A stretch of DNA of 64,000 nucleotides, taken from positions 1,364,001-1,428,000 of the forward strand of contig NZ_CP133190.1 in the NCBI RefSeq assembly GCF_030913705.1, read 5' to 3'. This document shows, in pieces, positions 1-8,444 of this stretch. Every line of letters starts with the position of its first letter. The first letter of the stretch is position 1. Origin of the DNA: Anaerocolumna sp. MB42-C2. Lineage in GTDB: Bacteria > Bacillota > Clostridia > Lachnospirales > Lachnospiraceae. Both the position numbers and the translations under genes were made by a program. The notes below the pieces were generated by a model, which was given only the letters and a program-made list of their open reading frames with translations, was not told the DNA's origin and did no database searches.

Positions 1-432
1 CCTTCCCCCTATAAAAATCACCTCTGCATTTGGCCTTTTTCTAAGTTCATTCGCTACCGGGAAACTGTTAGTTACCACTCGAAGAGAAATGGAAAGTGGA
101 AGAAGCGATGCCAGAATGAGATTCGTGCTGCCTCCATCAATTGCTATCATACTATCTTTTTTAATTAATTCAAGTGCCTTTTTAGCAATAAGGAACTTCT
201 CATTTTTATGAACATGATTGCGGGCGTCAATACCCGGAACAGGTACCTTATAAGGAATGGCTCCGCCAAATACACGTTTCAAAACTCCCTGGTTCTCTAA
301 TTCACTCAGGTCCCTTCGAATCGTATCCTTGGATATTACAAACTGTTTAGAAAGATCATTAACAACAACCCTCCCGTATTTATAGAGTTCATTTAGTATA
401 TACTGCTGTCTCTCATCCTTTAACGTTTCCAT
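1..432 (-). CDS. DeoR-family transcriptional regulator, C-terminus cut by window edge
   Basis: This is the N-terminal 144 codons of a DeoR-type repressor; the rest lies outside the window. The ATG is at 432. Residues about 5-60 form the DeoR winged helix-turn-helix, with the recognition helix SKDTIRRDLSELE and the family signature GVLKRVFGGA just after it. The start of the sugar-phosphate-sensing DeoRC domain follows, with the IDGGSTN loop and the VTNSFPVANEL segment. The family senses a phosphorylated sugar and usually represses a sugar operon. The target is probably downstream of it, outside the window. A half copy of a repeated element lies about 30 bp upstream. Confidence 0.9.
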   Translation of the reverse strand, partial: METLKDERQQYILNELYKYGRVVVNDLSKQFVISKDTIRRDLSELENQGVLKRVFGGAIPYKVPVPGIDARNHVHKNEKFLIAKKALELIKKDSMIAIDGGSTNLILASLLPLSISLRVVTNSFPVANELRKRPNAEVIFIGGR

Positions 433-463
433 CCCCCCTTATATCGTTTAGCCATACGCTTTA

Positions 464-520
464 GAAACTATTTCGTTTTGGAATATACCATACAATTGAT
501 ACGAATTTCAGTACTTCCGC
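464..520 (+). repeat. Half copy of the fold-back repeat (copy 1)
   Basis: Positions 481-510 match 37354-37383 at 29 of 30 bases (both begin GAATATACCAT and end CGAATTTCA). The similarity starts about 464 with GAAACTAT. The second arm and the terminal inverted repeat seen in the 37.3 kb copy are missing here. It lies between the DeoR start and the end of the CapA gene. The rest of 433-620 shows no gene. Confidence 0.75.
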
Positions 521-620
521 TATCAAGTATTTTTATTCCACACACAGATATTTTAGCATACAAATTATATTTAGGGAATTTTATTTTATATTAAAAACTT
601 ATGTGCTCATTAACTCCATA

Positions 621-1946
621 CTATTCGATTATTTCCGTATGCAAAAGCTTTTGCATTAATACTTCAAGCCGTTTTAACTCCTTAACAGCCTCTTTATCGA
701 AATTCATACGATTGTTATTTTCCTTAATCTCATGCATTAATCTTGTAAAATGTAACAGTCTGAAATCAACACATTTATCTCCTGTCATTTTAGAATAAAT
801 ATACATAGGTCTTATTTTAAGATCGCTTATTATTGTTATATTTTTACCATCCATTTTACCTTTAGAAAACTTCAAACGGACCAAATTATTAAGCCTCGAA
901 TTCGGAATATGCTCGTGACAGGAAATGAGATCACCCAGGGCATATACAATCAATCCCTGTTTCTTTATTCCGGAAAACGGATCAAGGAAAGAATACTTTT
1001 CCATAGGCTGAATCCCATGGGGATGATTTCCGATGATGATATCGATTCCTAATGTTATCAGTTTCTGTCCCATATTGATTACATTCTGGATCGGATAGGA
1101 TTCAAATTCCAGACTCCAATGAATGCAGGCAATAATTATATCTACATTCTTCTCTGTTTTTGCCGTTTGAACCTGTTTCTCTATCAATGAAATATCACAA
1201 TCCGGGCGGTTAAGTCTTATGGAATTGGCCAGGTAGTCCTTACCCTCAGGTACCGGCTTCCCATTGGTAGAGAAGGTATAGGAGAGGAAAGCAATTCGAA
1301 TACCGTTTTTTGTAATAACCAGGAAATCATCTCTCTGCTGTCTGTTACTTGCTGTCCCTACATGGGGACAGCCCTTTTTATCAAGAAATTCAAGTGTTTC
1401 CAATAATCCCTCTTCACCCATATCCAGGCAGTGGTTATTAGCGGTTGAATAGACATTAATCCCTCTGCCTTCTCTGTAAAAAACATCAAAAAACTCCGGT
1501 GTATTGTTAAGGGCAGGTGCTTTTAAAATATTCTTCGGCACAAAACTTGCGGATACGGATGGAACTACCGGAGTCTCAAGGTTAGCACAGCAAATATCAG
1601 AATCAAATAAAAAATCTTCTGCCTCTTCCCATAAATGAGTCGTATTATCCGTCCGTATATGGTGCGAAGCCAATATATCTCCTCCTGCAGTAAAACAAAG
1701 TCTGCTTTCTTCTTCAAAACCTAACGGTAAAATAAAATTCAGATCCTGATTTCTGAAATACTCTTCAATATTTTTCCCTTTCTCCGCTTTTTCTACCGGA
1801 TGATAAAAATATTTATATCCCCACCACAACTTCTCACCTAATTTCATATATCCTGCATTTCCCTCAATTTCCTGAGAGTACTGAAACTTATTTTTATGAA
1901 GCATCCCATTAATCCAACATACCAGTTTTAAAATATTTGTTATCAT
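621..1946 (-). CDS. CapA/PgsA-like metallophosphoesterase family protein
   Basis: A 441-residue protein with a CapA-type fold (the poly-gamma-glutamate capsule protein family, a calcineurin-like phosphoesterase relative). Metal-binding landmarks appear in order: AGGDILASHH near residue 87, CANLETPV, STANNHCLDMGEEG, CIHWSLEFE and GNHPHGIQPME. About 80 residues precede the first motif and contain no clear signal peptide, so it may be cytoplasmic, unlike typical surface CapA. The start at 1946 has an AGAGGGAT ribosome site. It follows the amidohydrolase gene by 36 bp on the same strand and is probably co-transcribed with it. No other capsule or polyglutamate genes are nearby, so a role in capsule is not supported; the substrate is unknown. 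Confidence 0.85.
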   Translation of the reverse strand: MITNILKLVCWINGMLHKNKFQYSQEIEGNAGYMKLGEKLWWGYKYFYHPVEKAEKGKNIEEYFRNQDLNFILPLGFEEESRLCFTAGGDILASHHIRTDNTTHLWEEAEDFLFDSDICCANLETPVVPSVSASFVPKNILKAPALNNTPEFFDVFYREGRGINVYSTANNHCLDMGEEGLLETLEFLDKKGCPHVGTASNRQQRDDFLVITKNGIRIAFLSYTFSTNGKPVPEGKDYLANSIRLNRPDCDISLIEKQVQTAKTEKNVDIIIACIHWSLEFESYPIQNVINMGQKLITLGIDIIIGNHPHGIQPMEKYSFLDPFSGIKKQGLIVYALGDLISCHEHIPNSRLNNLVRLKFSKGKMDGKNITIISDLKIRPMYIYSKMTGDKCVDFRLLHFTRLMHEIKENNNRMNFDKEAVKELKRLEVLMQKLLHTEIIE

Positions 1947-1982
1947 ATATTTATCCCTCTTTCGACACCTGAATTACTTAAT

Positions 1983-3290
1983 TTAAATAGTATTAAGTAA
2001 TTCTTCCACCTGAGTCTGCTTTTTGATTTGCGGTTTATCTATTAATAGTTCTCCCCTCATTACCATATCCACCTCGGATAAAACCCGTAAATCGGTTAAC
2101 GGATTTTGCTTGACTACGATAAGATCTGAAGCTTTACCAGGTTCCAGTGTACCGGTTATATGATCTATTCCAAGTATTTTGGCATTCAACCTGGTTGCAT
2201 TATGTATGGCTGCCTCCGGTGAAATTCCGGCATATTTAACTGTATAGTCAAGTTCGCGCCAAGTATTATACTGCGTAACAAACGGGCAGGAGGAATCGGT
2301 ACCAAGTCCTACCAGGATGCCAGCTGCGGCTGCCTGTTCTAATCCTTTAACCATTCCGTCAAAAACGATCTTAGAGTTTTCAACATTAACAGGACTCATA
2401 AGCGTATCCTTAGGATTCAGCTTACATATGGTAATTGCCGGATAAAGTGTGGGTATCAGACAGGAATATCCCCGAAGAGACTTTGGATTATTTAAGAAGA
2501 GTTCAATTATTTCCTGATCAAATACACTACCATGCTCTATGGTATCTACCCCGCCCATCAAGGCTATCCGCACACCCTCAGTACTTTCTGCGTGGGCTGC
2601 TACTAATAAACCGATTTTATGTGCTTCGTCACAAACGGCGGTAATTTCCTCCAGTGTCATTGCCATCCGGCCGGCTTGACCTACCACTCTGCTATCGGTA
2701 ACCCCACCGGTGACACATATTTTTATAAGATCCACCTGTTCATGTACATTCATACGTACAGATTTTCTGGCCTCCCAGGGAGAGTCTGCGATACAGGCAA
2801 AGCTTCCGGAACCATGTCCGCCTGTTACAGAAATAGCAGGTCCGGATACAATTAATCTCGGTCCTTTCATTTTACCGGAATCAATCCTGTCTCTAAGGTT
2901 AACATCCGAATAAAATAAATCTCCCACAGCCCTTATGGTTGTTACTCCTGAATTAAGTGCCGACAGAACATGATTTTCTACCATACCATCAAGTACTTTT
3001 CGCCCGATCTTTGTTCTTAACAAACCGACCAGCTTCTCCTGTGACTTTCCTCCGCTGATCGCTTTCATTGGTTTACCGCTTCCGAAAAGATGCGCATGGG
3101 CATTTATCAACCCTGGCATAACATATTTACCGGCTATATCAACACTGCTATAACCTGCCGGTATCTTTACTTCAGATGATTTACCGATTTGTTTGATTTT
3201 ACCGTCACTTATTAAAATGGACATATTTTCTCGGAAGCCGGAATTTATACCATCAATAATACGGCAATTTGTTAATGCATAATTGGACAT
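1983..3290 (-). CDS. Amidohydrolase family metallohydrolase (imidazolonepropionase/prolidase-like)
   Basis: A 435-residue member of the amidohydrolase superfamily. The N-terminal beta-sandwich is followed by the metal ligands NAHAHLFG (His65, His67), KICVTGGVTD, which holds the likely carboxylated lysine, AAHAES, IEHGS and the catalytic aspartate in LGTDSSCPF. The layout fits the Zn-dependent carboxypeptidase/prolidase-like subgroup, which cuts acyl-amino acids or dipeptides, rather than true imidazolonepropionase, whose histidine pathway genes are absent here. A GGAG ribosome site precedes the ATG. It is the first gene of a two-gene unit with the CapA-like gene and is divergent from the XRE-cupin regulator at 3555. 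Confidence 0.88.
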   Translation of the reverse strand: MSNYALTNCRIIDGINSGFRENMSILISDGKIKQIGKSSEVKIPAGYSSVDIAGKYVMPGLINAHAHLFGSGKPMKAISGGKSQEKLVGLLRTKIGRKVLDGMVENHVLSALNSGVTTIRAVGDLFYSDVNLRDRIDSGKMKGPRLIVSGPAISVTGGHGSGSFACIADSPWEARKSVRMNVHEQVDLIKICVTGGVTDSRVVGQAGRMAMTLEEITAVCDEAHKIGLLVAAHAESTEGVRIALMGGVDTIEHGSVFDQEIIELFLNNPKSLRGYSCLIPTLYPAITICKLNPKDTLMSPVNVENSKIVFDGMVKGLEQAAAAGILVGLGTDSSCPFVTQYNTWRELDYTVKYAGISPEAAIHNATRLNAKILGIDHITGTLEPGKASDLIVVKQNPLTDLRVLSEVDMVMRGELLIDKPQIKKQTQVEELLNTI

Positions 3291-3502
3291 AATAACATCT
3301 CCTTTTTATAAATTATATTGATTTGCATAACAAGATTAGATTTATATCCCATACAATTTAAATAATTTCTGAGATAAATATTATCTTAAAGACAACTTAA
3401 GCAAGTAATAAGTATTAATACTATGATATATTCTGCTGCTATTGACTTTATATGTTTTCAAAGCTAGTATTATAAATAGTTTTTAACTTTGCAAGTATAT
3501 AC

Positions 3503-3518
3503 CCCGCTTCTTAGCGGG
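3503..3518 (+). other. GC-rich hairpin in the leader of the XRE-cupin gene
   Basis: CCCGC (3503-3507) and GCGGG (3514-3518) pair across a six-base loop in otherwise AT-rich DNA, about 37 bp before the start codon. Only TT follows, so it is a weak terminator at best. It may be an attenuator or an mRNA-stabilising stem. The 3291-3554 gap also holds the two divergent promoters. Confidence 0.4.
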
Positions 3519-3554
3519 TTTAGGACTTGACTACCCGATTTTGGAGGATAGAAC

Positions 3555-4130
3555 ATGAATTTTATAAAGCTGAAGCAAATCAGGAAAACAAAGGGATATA
3601 CACTATCAGTCCTTAGTAATAAAACCGGCTGTACTTCCAGTTATCTGTCCCAGTTGGAGCGGGGGCTCAAGCAGCCTTCTTTGGATATGCTCAGGCGTAT
3701 CAGTAATTGTCTTGAGGTTCCAATATTCGAACTTTTATCGGAAAACGAGGCTTCTACTATACTGAATAAAGGTACAGCTGATAAAAAATACGATATTATC
3801 CGGCATAACAGCAGGAAAAAATTTGTTATGCCGGAAATACGCACTGAATACGAATTCATCACACCATATTCGGCAGATGATAGTGACACCTCAAGTGTTG
3901 TTGGTATGTATATCACTCTAAAACCAGGAAAATGGTCGTGTGAAAAATCAGTTTCCCTAAACTATGATTTCAGTATTTTTGTCATACAAGGTACCGTTGA
4001 GACCTTAATAGAGGACGATAGGAAGACACTATCGGCGGGTGACAGCATATATATTTATTCTGGAATACAACACAATTTTTATAATGCAGGGAATACCGAG
4101 CTTATAATGATCGGATTTGGCAAACGTTAA
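3555..4130 (+). CDS. XRE-type regulator with C-terminal cupin domain
   Basis: A 191-residue regulator. Residues about 5-60 are a lambda-repressor/XRE helix-turn-helix (LSNKTGCTSSYLSQLERG, then QPSLDMLRRISNCL). Residues about 115-188 are a cupin beta-barrel (LSAGDSIYIYSGIQHNFYNAG), the usual ligand-sensing part of this family. The GGAGG ribosome site at 3543 supports the start. It is divergent from the amidohydrolase/CapA pair and most likely controls them; relatives respond to small amines, amino acids or their derivatives. It ends towards the flavodoxin gene. Confidence 0.92.
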   Translation: MNFIKLKQIRKTKGYTLSVLSNKTGCTSSYLSQLERGLKQPSLDMLRRISNCLEVPIFELLSENEASTILNKGTADKKYDIIRHNSRKKFVMPEIRTEYEFITPYSADDSDTSSVVGMYITLKPGKWSCEKSVSLNYDFSIFVIQGTVETLIEDDRKTLSAGDSIYIYSGIQHNFYNAGNTELIMIGFGKR

Positions 4131-4219
4131 TTGGGTAAAAACCATGTGTTTCCGTATGCTTCTCACCCAAAAGCCTTTTTATGTCACAGGAAATTAAGTA
4201 TTTTTCTAATTTAATTCAA

Positions 4220-4257
4220 AATATTAACTCACAGTTAATTAACTTTGAGTTAATATT
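4220..4257. promoter_or_regulatory. Nested palindrome between convergent genes
   Basis: Perfect 12-bp arms (4220-4231 and 4246-4257, AATATTAACTCA and its complement) enclose a second perfect palindrome, AGTTAATTAACT (4233-4244). It lies between the 3' ends of convergent genes, so an operator role is not obvious. It could be a terminator core or a protein-binding site. No T-run follows on either strand. Confidence 0.45.
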
Positions 4258-4420
4258 AATTCATACCTTTTCACCTGTCAATAAAAATCTATAGGGTTTG
4301 ACTATCGGATCTAACGAATTTAACGTTAAAAAGAAGCATCTAGTTTTTGATCTCGATGCTTTTGGTACAATTTCTCCAAATACTTTTTGGAGACTATTTT
4401 CAATTTTTTAACTAAATTTA

Positions 4421-5185
4421 TTAAACTATTAATCTGGTAATAAGAGATACAATTAATTTATTAATAATTCCTACATGCACTTTATAATAATAACCTTCTG
4501 ATTTCTCAAGCCAGCCTTTTTTGTTCCAGAAGCTATAATCAGCTAAGTTTTGTGGTGCCTTTGAAAATGCTTTTTGCTGCATTCTAAATGTCAGAAGTTT
4601 TATCAGGGTTGGTTTTACTGGGTTTGTATTAATTATTTTATTATAGAATTTCTCAGTTTGTCTTATTAATTTATCCGTTTCCTTTTGCAGCATCTTCTCA
4701 TCTTTTTCATGGGGCGGGGCGTATGTTATACCTGCCCTTGCACAAATTATAAATCCCATTGAACCTAACATGAATGACAAAATTTTAGTAACAAAACCAA
4801 TTCCCACAGCTCCAGTCGTTACGACTACCATAGCTTTCTTCCCATGAAATTCCGGCCGGTGGCAGCGGTAAGCAAATCGGTCAAGAAAATTTTTCATTAT
4901 CCACGATACATTGTATGTATATACCGGTGATGCAAATATTACTGCATCCGCCTGCTTCATTTTTCTTTCCAGATTTTCTCTATCGTCTTTTAACGGACAC
5001 TTATCTTCTCCTTTTTCGATGCATATATAACACCCCTTACATAATTCAAGCCTAGTCCGGCTTAATTGAATATATTCAAATTCAATTTCTTCATTTTTTC
5101 TATACAGTTTTTTTTCTATTTGGCAAATAGTCTTATATGTATTTCCATCAACTTTGGGACTACCTATTACTGCGAGGATCTTCAT
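4421..5185 (-). CDS. NADPH-dependent FMN reductase / flavodoxin-like protein
   Basis: A 254-residue protein of the multimeric flavodoxin (WrbA/NADPH-dependent FMN reductase) superfamily. The FMN phosphate-binding loop is at the N-terminus (IGSPKVDGNTYK, residues 7-18). A cysteine pair in CKGCYICIEKGEDKCPLKDD is typical of the iron-sulfur-flavoprotein-like subgroup. FASPVYTYNVSWIMKNFLDR is the standard flavin-contact strand. The 80-residue C-terminal extension is longer than in most family members. The gene starts 12 bp after the TetR gene on the same strand and is likely co-transcribed, so it is probably induced when that repressor is relieved. Confidence 0.88.
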   Translation of the reverse strand: MKILAVIGSPKVDGNTYKTICQIEKKLYRKNEEIEFEYIQLSRTRLELCKGCYICIEKGEDKCPLKDDRENLERKMKQADAVIFASPVYTYNVSWIMKNFLDRFAYRCHRPEFHGKKAMVVVTTGAVGIGFVTKILSFMLGSMGFIICARAGITYAPPHEKDEKMLQKETDKLIRQTEKFYNKIINTNPVKPTLIKLLTFRMQQKAFSKAPQNLADYSFWNKKGWLEKSEGYYYKVHVGIINKLIVSLITRLIV

Positions 5186-5197
5186 TATTCTCCCTCC

Positions 5198-5767
5198 CTA
5201 TAACCTTATCAGATTATTATCCACTATTGAATTTATCAATTTATCTCTTTCTTCTTTTATTTCAATATTTATACCTGTCAACATGTGGAAGGCTTCCTGT
5301 CTCAAATAGATACTTTGCATCGTAACTATTAACTGAAATGCAATCACTCTTAGTTCTGTTTCTGATTTGCTTGTATTATATACTTGACTTAATGCCGGAA
5401 GCAGATAAAGACAAATTCTGAAATTACCTTTTAACAAATCATACTCGGTAGAAAATTTGTTTAGTCTGCTGTTTTTCATTGCTATGTCAGACATAGAAAT
5501 AAGCATTTCTTTTATATATTTAACCGGATCACTCAAATCACCTCCCAGTTTTTCCATCACTTCCGCCATGGACTCCATCTTCATAGATACCGCTTCTTTA
5601 ATCAGATTATCTCTTGATTCATAGTAGTAATTAATGAGCCCAATTCCTATTCCGGCAGATTCTGCTATTTTTCGGACAGTAATATCGTCTGGATTTTTCA
5701 CGGAATCAAGTAGCTTAATTGTAGCTTCCATTATTTTTTTCTTAGTTTCTTCTTTCTTAGAACTCAT
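5198..5767 (-). CDS. TetR-family transcriptional regulator
   Basis: A 189-residue TetR protein. The helix-turn-helix is at residues about 10-55 (DDITVRKIAESAGIGIGLINYYYESRDNLIKEAV). The remainder is a helical ligand-binding domain with no recognisable specificity. It is upstream of the flavodoxin gene in the same transcription unit. Its promoter is a perfect TTGACA-17-TATAAT with a 16-bp perfect palindrome over the start region, so autoregulation is very likely. Confidence 0.93.
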   Translation of the reverse strand: MSSKKEETKKKIMEATIKLLDSVKNPDDITVRKIAESAGIGIGLINYYYESRDNLIKEAVSMKMESMAEVMEKLGGDLSDPVKYIKEMLISMSDIAMKNSRLNKFSTEYDLLKGNFRICLYLLPALSQVYNTSKSETELRVIAFQLIVTMQSIYLRQEAFHMLTGINIEIKEERDKLINSIVDNNLIRL

Positions 5768-5797
5768 TTTACACCTTCTTCACAATATTGAACGTTT

Positions 5798-5813
5798 ATT
5801 GAACATGTTCAAT
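5798..5813. promoter_or_regulatory. Operator candidate for the TetR/flavodoxin unit
   Basis: ATTGAACATGTTCAAT is a perfect 16-bp palindrome. It touches the -10 box and covers the expected transcription start of the TetR promoter. A further half site, ATTGAACG, lies next to it at 5788-5795, nearer the gene. Position and symmetry fit a TetR dimer site. Confidence 0.75.
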
Positions 5814-5840
5814 TATATACAGATTCCATTTTCTTGTCAA
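5812..5840 (-). promoter_or_regulatory. Consensus sigma-A promoter of the TetR/flavodoxin unit
   Basis: On the minus strand TTGACA (5840-5835) is followed by a 17-bp spacer and TATAAT (5817-5812). Both boxes match consensus at all six positions. Such a strong promoter is expected to be held in check by the overlapping palindrome. Confidence 0.85.
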
Positions 5841-5861
5841 TACTAATTTATACACATATTA

Positions 5862-5893
5862 AACAAAAAAAGACGTGATGATTACCACGTCTT
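5862..5893 (-). terminator. Rho-independent terminator after the MFS gene
   Basis: AAGACGTG (5870-5877) pairs with CACGTCTT (5886-5893). Read on the minus strand, the stem is followed by a run of seven T. It lies about 90 bp past the MFS stop codon. Confidence 0.8.
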
Positions 5894-5983
5894 AATTCTA
5901 ACCTATTCAGTTACTCACGGTTCCAGCATGTATTTAAGAATGAACTCTTCCATTCTGCCCCAAAGAAATTCTCCCGGGTCTTC

Positions 5984-7177
5984 TTAACTCATAGAACGAA
6001 CTTTTTTTCTATTTGTCCTTCCACGTAATATCACTATGGATATAATACTAATCGGTATAAAAGCAATTATCATAGAAACAAAAATCATAAATTTTACACT
6101 TATCGTATCCGCAAGTGTACCTGCATATAATAGTGAAATTGTTCCTGCCAGGGAACCATAAAAAGCATCTACCAATCCATTTGCCGTAGTCTGATATTTA
6201 TACTCTATATGTACTCTAACGACCTCACGGGCCGCCGGAATCAGAAGACTATATGCTCCAAACAAAATAACCGTTCCCATAATAACCATCCAAGGTACCG
6301 TAGCGATAAGATTGATTCCAATGGCAAGAAAAATCATAATTGAACATCCAAATAGTCTCTTTTTTGCGGGAATTGCAGTAAAAGCCCCTGAAAAGAAAAA
6401 AAGAGTAAATTGTGAAATACATCCAATGAAAGAATCCACTCCCTGGATTGCCACACCACCGCCAACAGACTTTAAAACCATAATCTTTAAATTATTGATT
6501 GGTGCAATTGCCAGCCCTATAAAAAACATCATAACTATAATCAACAGATAGATGGGAATTCTCATGATCGACATAATATCTTTCAGTGAAATAGAAGTCC
6601 TTGCCCCCTCTTCCACCGGTGAATCCTGTGTTAACAAAGAAATAATAAATGTTATAATGATAAAAACCGTTGAGCAGATCGGCATCAGGTAAAATCCAAA
6701 TTTACCAATCAGAAAACCCATAATCAATATGACAACAGCGTATCCGGCACTTCCCGCACTCCTAGATCTTCCATAAAGCATACCGTCATAATTTATACAT
6801 TTTAGCATCCAGGTTTCGAGGATGGAACCCATAGGGCCAAGCATAAATCCAAATAAGCCGTATAACACGGAAAACACGATAGGATTCTTAAAAAAGTACA
6901 TTCCCAGCTGAAGGAAACAGGCTATGCCAAGACCAAAAAGGAAAACTTTTTTATTCGTGCGTAGTTTGTCACAGACACTTCCCCACACGAACTGGCCTGT
7001 AAACGCACCTGTCATATAAATAGAAACCATGATACTGACTGTACTTTGTGCGTAACCCCGTGATAATCCAAACGCTGTAATATAGGCAGCAAATGTTGCA
7101 AATATGGACCAGTATACTGCCTCTATAATTCCAAATCGGATAGCTAGCTTCTTTTTCGTCATAGTTTTCATAATCAT
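5984..7177 (-). CDS. MFS transporter (sugar or oligosaccharide type)
   Basis: A 397-residue integral membrane protein with about 12 hydrophobic segments. The MFS loop 2-3 region reads VWGSVCDKLRTNKKVFLFG. Length and pattern resemble the NHS/oligosaccharide:H+ symporter side of the superfamily more than drug exporters, but this is not certain. It is divergent from the AraC gene at 7337 and 1.3 kb from the GH106-like hydrolase, so uptake of a glycoside or its products is a reasonable inference. Confidence 0.85.
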   Translation of the reverse strand: MIMKTMTKKKLAIRFGIIEAVYWSIFATFAAYITAFGLSRGYAQSTVSIMVSIYMTGAFTGQFVWGSVCDKLRTNKKVFLFGLGIACFLQLGMYFFKNPIVFSVLYGLFGFMLGPMGSILETWMLKCINYDGMLYGRSRSAGSAGYAVVILIMGFLIGKFGFYLMPICSTVFIIITFIISLLTQDSPVEEGARTSISLKDIMSIMRIPIYLLIIVMMFFIGLAIAPINNLKIMVLKSVGGGVAIQGVDSFIGCISQFTLFFFSGAFTAIPAKKRLFGCSIMIFLAIGINLIATVPWMVIMGTVILFGAYSLLIPAAREVVRVHIEYKYQTTANGLVDAFYGSLAGTISLLYAGTLADTISVKFMIFVSMIIAFIPISIISIVILRGRTNRKKVRSMS

Positions 7178-7336
7178 TCATCTTTCTTAAGTTTTTCTGT
7201 TATAAAATAAGTCAAGTAGCTATGATTATAGTACAATTTTCTTGACGATTCTACCAATTTATGCTTAAATATAATAACAATCTTTCAGAGATTTATAAAA
7301 TAATAACATTATTGAATGAAGACGGGAGATATTAAC

Positions 7337-8224
7337 ATGCCAGATAATTTTATTCGAATCAACTTGAAAGAAAATGTAATTTACACAGATGATAATGGGC
7401 TTCCCATAAAATCTGCCGTATATGCGTTATCGCAATTTCCCGGTATGACCGGAACCTGCCACTGGCATAATGAAATCGAAATCATTCTTATTCAGGATGG
7501 CTGTATGGGATATTATGTGGAGGGGAATACGTACCGTTTAAAAAAAGGATCAGGGATAATAGTAAATACGGACCGGCTTCATTATGCGATGCCATTAAAA
7601 ACATCAGAATGTATCTTTGATGTGCTGTTATTTCACCCCTCTTTGCTGACTTCCAACCGTACCATTCATAATAAATATGTTGATCCCCTGCTTAGAGATT
7701 CACAAAATGATGCTATTCTATTAGATAATACTTCCATGTGGTACACAAAAGCCCGTGAACAAGCTGAAGATGTTATTACTGTCTGCCGCCGGAGGGAAAA
7801 CGGATATGAAATGCGTTTGCAAAGTATGCTTTCTAATCTCTGGCTTCTGCTCTACGAAAATACAGTTGCCATTTATGGTTCCCGCACCAATATGTCAGTT
7901 TCCGTAGCATCTATGAAAACTATGATAGAATATATATACGGCCATTATGCTGAAAAAATTTCACTGGATGATATTGCAGCTGCAGGAATCATGTCACGTA
8001 CAAAATGCTGCAATTTGTTTCGCGAAAATATGAATCAGACTCCCATGGAATTTATTACCAGTTACCGTATTCATAAAAGTATCGAATTACTGGCAGATAA
8101 CTCCCTCTCCGTCAGTGAAATTGCTCAGGAATGTGGTTTTTACGGAGCGAGTTACTTTGCAGAAACCTTTCGTAAGATAACCGGTTTCTCCCCCCGAGAT
8201 TACAGAAAAAGTATAAAAAATTAA
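7337..8224 (+). CDS. AraC-family regulator with N-terminal cupin domain
   Basis: A 295-residue regulator. The N-terminal sugar-sensing cupin carries CHWHNEIEIILIQDG and LKKGSGIIVNTDRLHYAMP. The C-terminal 100 residues hold two helix-turn-helices (SLDDIAAAGIMSRTKCCNLF and SVSEIAQECGFYGASYFAET) and end in FSPRDYRK. I chose the ATG at 7337 because GGGAG lies eight bases before it; an ATG seven codons earlier lacks a ribosome site. It is divergent from the MFS gene and convergent with the GH106-like gene; it probably activates the transporter. Confidence 0.92.
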   Translation: MPDNFIRINLKENVIYTDDNGLPIKSAVYALSQFPGMTGTCHWHNEIEIILIQDGCMGYYVEGNTYRLKKGSGIIVNTDRLHYAMPLKTSECIFDVLLFHPSLLTSNRTIHNKYVDPLLRDSQNDAILLDNTSMWYTKAREQAEDVITVCRRRENGYEMRLQSMLSNLWLLLYENTVAIYGSRTNMSVSVASMKTMIEYIYGHYAEKISLDDIAAAGIMSRTKCCNLFRENMNQTPMEFITSYRIHKSIELLADNSLSVSEIAQECGFYGASYFAETFRKITGFSPRDYRKSIKN

Positions 8225-8351
8225 GCTATATGCTCTATATGATTTAAAGCTATTAATGCTTGGAGAGCCCTACTAAATAATCAAAAGGACATTTCCCGGT
8301 ATAAGAGTGGAAAATTCTGCTAAAGTAAACTGGTCATTTTAATCCTGCTTC

Positions 8352-8398
8352 CAAAAAGGGTATCCTAAAAGATTCTGTTCAAATTTTTAGAATACCCT
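8352..8398 (-). terminator. Terminator after the GH106-like gene
   Basis: AGGGTATCCTAAAA (8357-8370) pairs with TTTTAGAATACCCT (8385-8398) with one mismatch. On the minus strand the stem is followed by TTTTT. It sits between the convergent AraC and hydrolase genes and may act in both directions. Confidence 0.75.
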
Positions 8399-8444
8399 CT
8401 TTAATAAAAGCTTGTATGTTTACATAAACTCAGTTGCTTTCATA

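Noticed and set aside
621..1946. Capsule (poly-gamma-glutamate) synthesis protein
   Set aside because: The CapA fold is present but no capB, capC or other capsule gene is near and no signal peptide is visible.
2435..2913. Plus-strand frames across the amidohydrolase gene
   Set aside because: Antisense shadows of a clearly coding minus-strand gene, without ribosome sites.
1983..3290. Imidazolonepropionase (hutI)
   Set aside because: No other histidine degradation gene is adjacent, and the motifs fit the wider prolidase/amidohydrolase subgroup equally well.
3503..3518. Riboswitch upstream of the XRE-cupin gene
   Set aside because: A single short stem without conserved loops; no known riboswitch pattern is visible.
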